Origin: Bromus sterilis
Lineage: Eukaryota > Streptophyta > Magnoliopsida > Poales > Poaceae
Direction: 5' to 3'
Length of the DNA: 64,000 bases
Assembly (NCBI GenBank): GCA_950022295.1
Contig: OX465600.1
Span: forward strand, 230,599,782 to 230,663,781
Below the pieces are notes generated by a model, which was not told the DNA's origin, ran no database searches, and was given only the letters and a program-made list of their open reading frames with translations. The stretch's first letter is position 1; every line of letters starts with the position of its first letter. This document shows, piece after piece, positions 9,833 to 18,163 of the stretch. The translations under genes were made by a program, and so were the position numbers.

Positions 9833-11737
9833 CTAGTCGGAGTCGAAGTCGGGCACTGCGGCCAAGGCGCCCAGCCGCACTGATGGTAACCTTCATGGGT
9901 TGCGGCTGTGTGCACTCTTCCGGTTGGGGCGTGCACTCGAGATCGTGAAGTTGTCCGGAGCGGTGGATCGGGGTTGCGCGTTGACGCTTAGCGATGGGGC
10001 GCACGTCGTCAGCGTACTCGGAGTCAGAGCCGGAGTCCATGTCCATGTCCAGCATGCGTGCAATTAGTGGACCTACTTCAACGGTGGCACTGCAGCGAAG
10101 GCGCCCAGCTGCGCTCATTGTAACCTTGAGGGGCTGGTGCGGTGTGCACTCCTCCATGATCAGGTTCTTGGAGTGGGGGAGCGGGAGAGCGCACCCCGCC
10201 TGCTCTGTGATGCAGCGCTCCTCGTCGGTGTCGGTGTCGAAGTCATTCTCCATGTCCAGCATGCGCGCAATGAGTGGCCATGCATCGATGGCGGCACTGC
10301 GACCCCAGCTGCGCTCATGGTAACCTCGAGGGACTGATGCGGTGTGCACTCCTCCATGATCAGGTGTTTGGAGTGGGGGAGCGGAAGAGCGCACCCCGCC
10401 TGCTCTATGATGCAGCACTCCTCGTTGGTGTCCGTGTCGGAGCCATTCTCCATGTCCAGCATGCGCGCAATGAGTGGTCGTGCATCGACGGCGGCATTTC
10501 GGCGAAGGCGCCGATCTGCACTCATGGTAACCTCGAGAGGCTACTGCGGTGTGCACTCCTCCACCCGAAGGTGTTTGCAGTGGGGGAGCGGGAGAGCGCG
10601 CTCCGCCGGCTCTATGATGCAGCGCTCCTCGTTGGTGTCGGTGTCGGAGTCATTCTCCATGTCCAGCATGCGCGCAATGAGTGGTCGTGCATCGACAGCG
10701 GCACTGCGGCGCAGGCGCCCATCTGCACTCATGGTAACCTCGAGGGGTTGGTGCGGTGTGCACTCCTCCACCGGAAGGTGTTTGGAGTGGGGGAGCGGGA
10801 GAGTGCAATCCGCCTGCTCTAGGATGCAGCGCTCCTCGTCGGTGTCGGAGTCATTGTGCATGTCCATGGCCACCATGAACGTAACGAGTGACTGCGCTTC
10901 AACGGCGGCACGCCTGCCGCGAAGCCGCTCAAATGGACCGCTGATAACCTTGCTGGGATGCGGGGGCGTGCACACCATCACACGTTGACGTCCGGACTTG
11001 GGGAGCGGGAGATCGTGTTCCTGCCGCTCCGCAATGGGGCGCTCGTCGTCGGTGTCGGTGTCATTGTCGCTGACGTGGACCTTGTCTTTGGTGTAGTCGG
11101 GGTCGGAGTCGGTCTCCATGTCCATGTCCAGCATGCGTGCAATGTGTGGCCTTGCTACGACGGCGGCACTGCGGCGAAGCCGCCCTACTGCACCATTGGT
11201 CACCTTGCCGGGCTACTGGGGTGTGCACTTCCGAACGCACATCTGTCCTGATCGGTGGAGCGGGAGAGCGCGCACCTGCTGATCTGCGATGGAGCGCTTG
11301 CTTCGTGGTCGGAGTCGTTGTCGAGGAGCTTGTCGTGGGTGTATTCGGAGTCGGAGCCAGAGTTAATGTCCATGTCGAGCATGCGCGCAATGTGTGGCCT
11401 TGCATCGACCGCGGAACCGCGGCGAGACCTTGCGCGACCGGATGAGCGTATGCATGTTTGCCCCGTCGCCTGCACCACGCCGTCTCCTAGCTCTGCATCA
11501 ACGCGGATGCCACGGTCAGGAGTCGAAGAGAACGGTGGCGGCGCATCATCGGCGATGGTGCCCTCTCGTAAAGCGATGCGGCGTGAGGATCTCTCGCCGC
11601 AGCGAATAACCTTCGTCGGCTCGTTGAGGTCGATCAGTTGGTTTTTCCAGACGGTGTTTTTTGTGCTAGGGATGCCTCGAGTTGGCCGCTCAATTATTGA
11701 GCGAGATCTGAGAGACTGGAGGGGAAATAGATACTAA
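9833..11737 (-). pseudogene. Degenerate tandem-repeat protein (about seven ~68-residue repeats), unknown family
   Basis: On the minus strand an N-terminal frame (about 11737-11400) contains QLIDLNEPTKVIRCGER, including an LxDLNEP motif like EAR repression motifs. It then enters repeats with the core ARPLIARMLDM. Cores lie at 11371, 11123, about 10859 (degenerate), 10658, 10451, 10251 and 10044. Each unit continues with an acidic SDTDTDEER-type run, then ALPLPHSKHL and VEECTPHQPLEVTMSA. The last half unit leads to a plausible natural stop at 9833-9835 after DFDSD. Unit lengths of 248, 264, 201, 207, 200 and 207 bp include some not divisible by three, so the frame shifts between units. TAG codons replace CAG at two equivalent CTPHQP sites. 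No ATG is visible at the N-terminal end, and a CCCCTCCAG near 11725 could be a splice acceptor. The family is not recognised and the product unknown. The acidic repeats suggest a nuclear or scaffold role only as a guess. Confidence 0.6.
10030..11400. repeat. ~204-bp coding tandem repeat, seven units
   Basis: The plus-strand landmark CATGTCCAGCATGCGYGCAA recurs at 10044, 10251, 10451, 10658 and 11123. A variant with GTCGAGC is at 11371 and a degenerate one near 10859. Between landmarks the same TGCACTCCTCC, TTTGGAGTGGGGGAGCGGGA and GATGCAGCGCTCCTCGT blocks recur. The central units (10044-10870) are the most alike, as expected if they spread by recent unequal exchange; the outer two are more diverged. 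Confidence 0.9.
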
Positions 11738-12670
11738 TGTCTGTCGCCGGAGTAGCCGCCCTGCTTTAGCACTGGCTATGCTAGACGGTTCAGAAAGTAG
11801 AGCCGTTTGTTTAAACCATGTCAGTAGAACAGTACAGTCAAACCGTATGTTGGAAGGCATGCAGCTGTCCAAGTAATAATAACACATCTGGTGACTGATC
11901 TGATCGAACAAACCACATAAAGTATTACCAAACTTAAGATATTGTCTGTTATTTGTTTGCTTACCTAAGGTATCGATATAAATTACAGATTTTCTATGGG
12001 ACATGTACCATCGATTTTACATGAAGATTCATGCAGATATTTTCTTTTTTCTTTGTCTTCCTAGTTTGATTGAACCACTTATAAAAACACAATAAACTAG
12101 ATCATTGCCGGCGCGTTGCTGCGGTAAATTTATTGAAAAATAGATGCATACATAGTTATTGAAAATAACTAAATCTAATGAAAAGGTAAGCTTGAAAATC
12201 AATAAAATAGTTTTTCTAAAAATAGAATGAGAACGTTTGAATTATTGTTGAAAATATCATTTTGAACAAAAATGTGAAGGACATGCATGTATGTTGTGGT
12301 TGCATTACATGCATAGACTAGTGCAAACACAATTGTAATTTCTAAATTCGCTTATGTGGCATGTTTTGCATGGCCTAGTGGAAGAGAAGATTTGAATGGA
12401 TGGCTTAGTGGGGATGCTGAGGTGGACGTTTTGCATGTTGAGAGAATTGAGAGCAAGTTCTTAAGATGTAAGATCAATAAGCAAACCCACAAAATATAGA
12501 CCATGACATGTTATACAATTATTTTTTTACGTAGTTGCCTACTTAATAAAACACACGCATTAGTACTTTAAATAATAAGATGAGTACGATTATAAACTCC
12601 AACTTTGACAATACGGGGATTCGTGTCTATCCATGGAGGAATGGAAGGCACATATTACAGAGGGTTTGAG
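11738..12670. other. Unassigned AT-rich intergenic segment
   Basis: No gene, LTR terminus or inverted repeat recognised. The short motif CATTGCCGGCGCGTTGCTG near 12104 resembles a sequence common in grass repeats, but I cannot assign it. Confidence 0.3.
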
Positions 12671-12776
12671 CTTCTGTGACTCATGTCACATGACTTTGGG
12701 TGCATGACATGTGGGTCCAATAGTTGTTAAACCCACCTGTCATGCCCTCAAAGTCATGTGACTTGTGTCACTGAAG
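12671..12776. mobile_element. Foldback (MITE-like) element 1
   Basis: The left arm 12671-12720 starts CTTCTGTGACTCATGTCACA. The right arm (about 12731-12776) ends GTGACTTGTGTCACTGAAG, so its complement reads CTTCAGTGACACAAGTCACA. The arms pair over most of about 46 bp with a few mismatches and a loop of about 10 bp. The size (~106 bp) and near-complete palindromy fit a MITE or foldback element. A similar element lies at 13361-13455, on the other side of the 12816-13226 ORF. No coding capacity. Confidence 0.7.
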
Positions 12777-12815
12777 TTGTATCTACTATTTAGAACACAA
12801 TGGTGAATTTTGGCG

Positions 12816-13226
12816 TCAGTTCCTGGTGCCGCGAGCGCCGGAGGGATCTTCAATGGGGCGGCTGACAACCGCGGCCGTGGTATCCACGTTGCGGTTGACG
12901 ACAACCGCTGCCGGAGCAACGACCGGGCGGTTGCCGGCGATAAGCGCATGCCTGGTCTCGATGATGCGGGCCAAGTCGTTAGAGTAGGCGGACGACACCT
13001 TTAGGGCAGCAAGGAAAACTGCAAAACTCTGGAGTTCTTCCAGATCCATCGCACGTACGGGGCTTGGTGCCAGCTGATGCGGCTCAACCGACGCGGAGGT
13101 GCGCCGGGACTCAGATTCGGCAAGGATTTGCTCGAGTCGATCCAACTGGTGTGTCACGTCTATCACGTCAGTGGCACGGGGTGGCTGCGCAGCTTGCTGT
13201 GCTGACGCATTGCGGCGAGTGGGCAT
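12816..13226 (-). CDS. Hypothetical 136-residue protein, apparently intact
   Basis: An uninterrupted frame runs from ATG at 13226 (MPTRRNASAQQ) to a stop at 12816. A TATA box CTATAAAAGT lies about 80-90 bp upstream on the same strand (13306-13315), a spacing that suits a plant core promoter with a short leader. The protein has a polar N-terminus, a central predicted-helical stretch (VTHQLDRLEQILAESESRR, then MDLEELQSFAVFLAALKVS and NDLARIIETRHALIAGN) and an Ala/Val-rich then disordered tail. No signal peptide or membrane segment is seen. I do not recognise the family. It is flanked by two related foldback elements, so it may be cargo of a mobile unit or a small host gene. It is the least damaged non-retroelement ORF in the window. 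Confidence 0.5.
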   Translation of the reverse strand: MPTRRNASAQQAAQPPRATDVIDVTHQLDRLEQILAESESRRTSASVEPHQLAPSPVRAMDLEELQSFAVFLAALKVSSAYSNDLARIIETRHALIAGNRPVVAPAAVVVNRNVDTTAAVVSRPIEDPSGARGTRN

Positions 13227-13305
13227 GCTTGGGGCTGGTAATAATATTGTTATGGCGTGCAGGATGTGGATGCATGCATGGTGTCTCGCTCTGGCCGACC
13301 TACTT

Positions 13306-13315
13306 ACTTTTATAG
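13306..13315 (-). promoter_or_regulatory. TATA box for the 12816-13226 ORF
   Basis: Minus-strand CTATAAAAGT matches the plant TATA consensus. It sits about 80-90 bp upstream of the ATG at 13226, so transcription starting ~30 bp downstream would leave a ~50-bp leader. Confidence 0.5.
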
Positions 13316-13360
13316 AACCTCGCTGGTTGCCCGAAACCCTTCACGAGGGGACGCATATTC

Positions 13361-13455
13361 GGTGACTTTAGTCACCGTGACTTGGGGTGTGTGATAGGTG
13401 GGCCATCCACCAGTTGGATCCACATGTCAGTGACTCAAGTGACGGTGACAAGATC
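13361..13455. mobile_element. Foldback (MITE-like) element 2
   Basis: The left arm has GTCACCGTGACTTGGGG at 13371. The right arm ends CAAGTGACGGTGAC near 13449, whose complement is GTCACCGTCACTTG. The inner arm GGTGGGCCA pairs imperfectly with TGGATCCAC. The pattern GTGACTTNGGG...GTGGGYCCA is shared with foldback element 1, so the two are likely one family. It lies about 50 bp upstream of the TATA box of the neighbouring minus-strand ORF and could have brought or altered promoter sequence. Confidence 0.6.
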
Positions 13456-13738
13456 CCCATGACGACGGTCGTACTGTGTTGTGCGTCGCGACCGCATGCC
13501 CGGGCCCATTGGCAGAGGGACATAGAAATTTTTTAGCCCACGGTTTTTTAAATCAGTCAATTTAATTTAAATCTATCGGACGTAGTTCATTCAATTTATT
13601 TGCTTGCCTACAATTGATAGACTAAGAAGACGTTCAAAAATGACAGATTTTTCTCCATCCCACACTCAAAATTACAGTGATGTGACTCGTCTTCATCAAA
13701 CCGTTAGCAAATATTTTCTCCATCGAACATGCAATGCT

Positions 13739-13771
<33 letters not shown>

Positions 13772-13983
13772 TATCTTTTCTTTCACCCCGCCGGTCATGA
13801 TGCCACACGTCAATCAGGATTGAATTCAGTAGGAACCCGTCCTGTCGCTTCGAAAATATAACCGTGCGGCATAGTTAAGTACACAAACACATTTATCTTT
13901 CCACCCGCCTGCTTCAGTTTCCCCCTCATTGAACAACAAAGACTCTTCAATTTTTCTCGCTCGCCCTCCCGGCCATATTTACC
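13456..13983. other. Intergenic segment with a GT microsatellite
   Basis: No gene recognised. It contains (GT)13 at 13746-13771. By position it is the upstream region of the plus-strand broken frame starting at 13984. A TATA-like AAAATATAACC lies near 13854, but it is weak. Confidence 0.4.
13746..13771. repeat. (GT)13 microsatellite
   Basis: Thirteen uninterrupted GT dinucleotides. Confidence 0.95.
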
Positions 13984-14430
13984 ATGAGTTCTTGGGGTCA
14001 TCCATAGGACTGGCATGGTCACACCAGCGACTGCAGCAACAACGGCGACAACGGTCATGGCTATCTGAGTGAGGACGATCTGCCGCTGTCGCCACCATCC
14101 GGCCCTGATGACCCCGCATTCTTGGAGATCATGGAAGGGTCGGCCCCGGAGCCCAAGACCGACTCGGAACTTGAGTGGTCTGAGTCATAAGAGCAGCAAC
14201 AACAGGGGGAGGAGGAGGAGGATGAGGAGCATCCGCAGCCGCAGCAGCAGCAGGACGAGGAGGATGAGGAGCATCCGCAGCCGCAGCAGGAGGAGCATCC
14301 ACATCCGCAGCAGTGGAAAGAGGAGGAAGCTGATGACGCCTATGCCGCCGCCGACGACGACGACAAGCCACCACCGCCCAACAAGCGACGGCGCAACGAC
14401 GATGGCGCGGTCCCTTCCAAGACCAAGTAG
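13984..14430 (+). pseudogene. Acidic Q/P/E-rich protein frame with two in-frame stops
   Basis: From ATG at 13984 to TAG at 14428-14430 is exactly 149 codons in one frame. It contains TAG at 14005-14007 and TAA at 14188-14190. The parts read coherently: MSSWGHP, then DWHGHTSDCSNNGD and YLSEDDLPLSPPSGPDD, PAFLEIMEGSAPEPKTDSE, then an acidic Gln/Pro/His region with two or three EEDEEHPQPQQ-like repeats, then a Pro-rich PPPPNKRRR that could be a nuclear localisation signal. The coherence across both stops indicates a once-coding gene now broken. The family is not recognised; composition suggests a disordered nuclear protein. An Arg/Ser-rich ORF in another frame (14069-14440) is a shadow of the same repeats. 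Confidence 0.55.
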
Positions 14431-15055
14431 TTGGCGCTAGCGGCGATCATGCGGTTACCTAGCTAGGTTTAGGTAGTTATAGATTTAGATGTTCAGATCC
14501 TTTCATGCATACATATGCAGTGGGTAATTTAGATGCAATCTTGTGTTTATTGCTTCTCTCTGCAATGCATGCACCTTGTCCGCACTATTCTGATGCAAAC
14601 TTCGTCAATATGAATATTTCCTTTCGTAAAATTGTCAGCATGCATGGTAACAGAGGTGTATGTTATATATGCTTCGTTAGATCCTTTCTTCATATGAAGT
14701 GGAGTATGTTATTTCTTCCGTTTTCTGGGATGGTAACAAAGGAGTAAAATCATCCACACTTTCAGAAATCAATCCGTCCGAGACACGAATTACTATGCTC
14801 ACAGGTCATTCAGTTTAATTAGTTGTTTGGCAGAGCAGAAAATTCTCAATATAGAAACTTTTGTTTTTTCAAGTATATATCAAACGGGTGGCAGTTGCAA
14901 AAATGTGTGCCTGCATAGCAGACATTTTCGATAACTAACATGTTTCTGTTTCACTACATCATTGCACACAATTTTGTATTTCGGAACGTCTGCAAGAGAA
15001 GCTAGCCACATCTTCCAGAAAAGAAAGAAAATAAACAGAAGACACCGTGCATCAG
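14431..15055. other. Unassigned segment downstream of the broken acidic frame
   Basis: AT-rich, with no gene or recognised repeat. The first ~300 bp could be the 3' untranslated region of the preceding pseudogene. Confidence 0.3.
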
Positions 15056-15705
15056 CAACCCTTAGATTTTCAGAAACTTTTCTGATATGTTTTACTTCCC
15101 ACACCATGTTTTAATTTAGAACGTTTGCTTTACTAAGGTAGCGATTCATTTTTTAGAACCGTTGGTGTTCTAAGGAGCAATGCCAAACACTTGATTTTAG
15201 GAACTGTGTGACGTGCATAACAAACACTAAGATTTACAGAAACGTGCCTAATAGATTACAGATCCCACACATTTCAATAAATACAAATGATTGTGAAGAT
15301 GGGCTAGCGGTTCATTCTTTGCAACCGTGGGTGTTCTTGCTGGTCATGCGGACGGTTGTTTGAACGAATCGTCAGCCCTTGTTTCACACACGAAAGGATT
15401 TTCAGAAGCGTGCCTGATAGATTAGGCATTCCAAACATTTCAGTTACTATGAACGATTGCATAGACAGGCTGGCGGTCCTTTATATCCCACCGTGGGTTT
15501 TCGCCGTAAACATCCCAGACCGATTTTCAAAGACATGTCAGCCCTACATCACCCACGCAATCATTTTTAGAATTGTGGCCTTTCAGGTATGTTTCCGAGA
15601 CGGTTCAGTTTCTCCCAAACGGTTTTTTATTTATATCGTTTGCGTTGATAGCATCGCAAACAGTTTCGTACAAGGGACGCGGACTGGAGTATCGTGTTAG
15701 CCCCT
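15056..15705. repeat. ~166-bp tandem repeats, subterminal-repeat-like
   Basis: A block starting AGATTTTCAGAAAC recurs near 15062, 15230 and 15396, with a weaker copy near 15524 (CCGATTTTCAAAGAC). Each is followed by a YTGATAGATT stretch, then GCGGTTCATTYTTTRCAACCGT and a GTGTTC block. The arrangement resembles the subterminal repeat zones of CACTA-type DNA transposons, but no convincing CACTA terminus is seen, so the class is unproven. The array ends abruptly at ~15705, where retroelement coding sequence begins. Confidence 0.65.
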
Positions 15706-15709
15706 CTTT

Positions 15710-16222
15710 ACACTACTGATTTATGCCACGCTTATCCTTCAGCGACTTGAGCGCACTGTACGTGTTGATGATGCGCCTTTTCCATTCTTGAGCTTTGATC
15801 TTATTGCTATAAAGAGGCATGAGTTTGTTACTAGGATTTCCGAGTTTGGTAACCTTGTTTATGTTATGAGGTTTGGTGATATTATTTCTCGCGAAATTCA
15901 TCTACCTGCACAACTTTTGTTTGATTATACTAGCAGGAACGGATAGTCTTTCACTATGGTCGAGATGGACGAGTTCGTGATCCAGCAGCAATTCCATAAC
16001 CCCATGGAGGGGGTTGCTCTCGAGGAAGAGGAGCTGGAGGAGATTCCGCCTCCCCAGGAGGAGCCTGTTGCCCAGTGGGGCGAGGGACCTTCTTCTTGGG
16101 GCGGAGAGCCTTCTTCTTGGGAGGACAGCAAGACGTCTATCTACGCACTCGAGCCCCCGTACGACCCATGGACGTACCAGTACATGTCCGGAGCCGGAGG
16201 GATCTCCTGGGGTCTGCATTAG
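15710..16222 (+). pseudogene. Retroelement ORF remnant of element P
   Basis: One frame is open from 15701 (after TAG at 15698) to TAG at 16220-16222, broken once by TAG at 15944-15946. Before the stop it reads LQRLERTVRVDDAPFPF and RHEFVTRISEFGNLVYVM; after it MVEMDEFVIQQQFHNPMEG, then a Glu/Pro-rich stretch with two SSWGGEPSSWE-like repeats and a YALEPPYDPWTYQ motif. No zinc knuckle, protease or polymerase motif is present. I read it as the C-terminal part of a gag-like or accessory protein, because it precedes the long noncoding tract of this element type. The N-terminus is lost at the junction near 15706. Confidence 0.5.
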
Positions 16223-18146
16223 CAGAGCCCGACTTAGGCCAAAAGCCTAAGCTTGGGGGAGTACGTACCCTTCTCCCCTTTCATTGTATCGTCCATGGTG
16301 TTTGTTTTATCTTTTCGAAGTTTTTGCCCGTTCTTCTTCGTTCTTTCTTAATTTGCAAAAACAACAAAAAGATTTCTTCTTTCTTTTGATTTTGATTAAC
16401 CTTTGAAAAACCCAAAAAGATTTCCTTTCTCTCTTTAGTTTGCTTTGTTTGCAGAGTTCAGCTCACGTCCATGATTGCAATTGCAATTGATTATATCTTT
16501 CTACGTTCGATCATGCAAGTGACAAGGCAATAATGACGAAGATCAACGGAAGGGATGCAACAAGGAAAGTTTGTATGAACTCTTTTTGTATCTACTTTTG
16601 TACATATGCATGTAATTATGATCTAGAGACCAGCTTGTAGCGACATAGTATTCTGTTTACAATGCTTTCCCAGTAGTTCATGCTTTCTTTGTGACTAGTG
16701 TCAAATAGCTAGAGTGCATAATGTGTTGTTCAAATGATTTACATGCATTGCATTGTTCATGATTTAGCATATTGAAGTGGTATTTTCCCTTTGGAGAATT
16801 TTGGATTGACTTGGCACATGCTCACACATGTTTATGACTGAAAGTCTATCAAGCTTTGATGATATTTTAATTTCAGAATAGTTATATCACTTTCATGCCC
16901 GATTCAATGTTGCTTTGTCGCTCTGCATGATTATGACTGTTATTGCTCTCTAGTTGGTCGCTTCCCCGTCTTTTTCTATCCCTCGCCTGTACTAATTGGA
17001 ATTCTGCTTGTGCATCCAAAATCCTTCAAACCAGTTATGCCATATGATTCCACCATGCCTTCCTATATATGGTATTTATCGGCCATCCCAACGAAGAATT
17101 TCTTGTACCATCTCATAATTATTCAAATGCACTTCTCTTTTGGTATCCGTACAAGCTCATGGAGCGTTAGGGTCAATCATTATCTTCCATGCTAAAAATG
17201 TTTTACTCCTTGACAAAGTTTAATCTAGTCAAATTTATGAGGCAGAGGTCGGTCTTGCGAATGCCCAGTTCTCACTTGTTTCACATTTTATAAAAAACTT
17301 GCACTTTCCCTCCATACTTGATAATGGAATGAAATGGAACTTATGTTGGCCACCGACTGCTAATGATTGGTGGAAGGAGATACAATCTCGCCTTCCATAC
17401 TTGAAGCAGGATGAAGGGCACCACGCAATCATTGCTGGCCATGCACTGTTTATGATTGATGGAAAGGGAACACAAGTGTAGGCTTACTACAAAATCATGG
17501 GAACCGCCATTAATATGGTTGGTATGGAAGATATTGAGAACCTTTACCGCTATCGTTGACTGGAAAGTTGCATTCTCAAAAACACTTTATCTCTGTTTTC
17601 AAAACCAAGATCTTTGGTACTGGTTTAGTGTTTTCTTCCATCCACGGGTTTTCAACCTTGCCATCAAAAGCCATGGTTCGAGAGTCTCCCCTTCTTTCTT
17701 CAAAGCACCAACTATTGAGAGCATAATTTTCATTCTAAGTGTAATGTGCATTGTCCCAAAGTACCACATTGTCTTCCGCATGATTGTGATATTACTCATT
17801 CTAAAATATTTATTTCTAGTCTCCTCTAAAACTCTGAAGGAGCTTCTACATTTATGTTTTTCTTCAATCATGGAGGCTAGCGAGATACCCCTCTAGTATG
17901 TTCAATTCATGTGCATTGTGATCCTGTTTCGATTTTTAGTAGCATATTATTCATTCTTGGTTGTCTGAAACTTTTCACTTTAATTAAGGATTACTTCGTG
18001 CATTGTCTTTGTAGCATTGTTCCAACACTTGCTAGTCTTGTTCGTAGTACATGCTTATATACAAATAATGAAGCAAAAGAAGTTTATCAAAGTTTTCTTT
18101 GTCGCGTCGAGTTCGTTGAACTGAATTGCTTGAGGACAAGCAATAT
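16223..18146 (+). other. Noncoding internal tract of element P
   Basis: AT-rich, with only short random frames. It begins with a polypurine-tract-like CCTAAGCTTGGGGGAG (16246-16261) and ends at the true polypurine tract. Long noncoding tracts before the 3' LTR are usual in Gypsy elements of this kind. Confidence 0.55.
16246..16261 (+). other. Internal copy of the polypurine tract in element P
   Basis: CCTAAGCTTGGGGGAG matches the tract at 18147-18162 (GCTAAGCTTGGGGGAG) at 15 of 16 positions and lies 1901 bp upstream of it. Confidence 0.7.
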
Positions 18147-18162
18147 GCTAAGCTTGGGGGAG
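18147..18162 (+). promoter_or_regulatory. Polypurine tract of element P
   Basis: GCTAAGCTTGGGGGAG lies directly before the LTR start at 18164. It is the expected plus-strand priming site for reverse transcription. Confidence 0.75.
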
Positions 18163-18163
18163 T

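Noticed and set aside
15709..15716. CACTACTG as the terminus of a CACTA transposon
   Set aside because: It would start an element extending right, where a retroelement reading frame begins at once; no matching opposite terminus.
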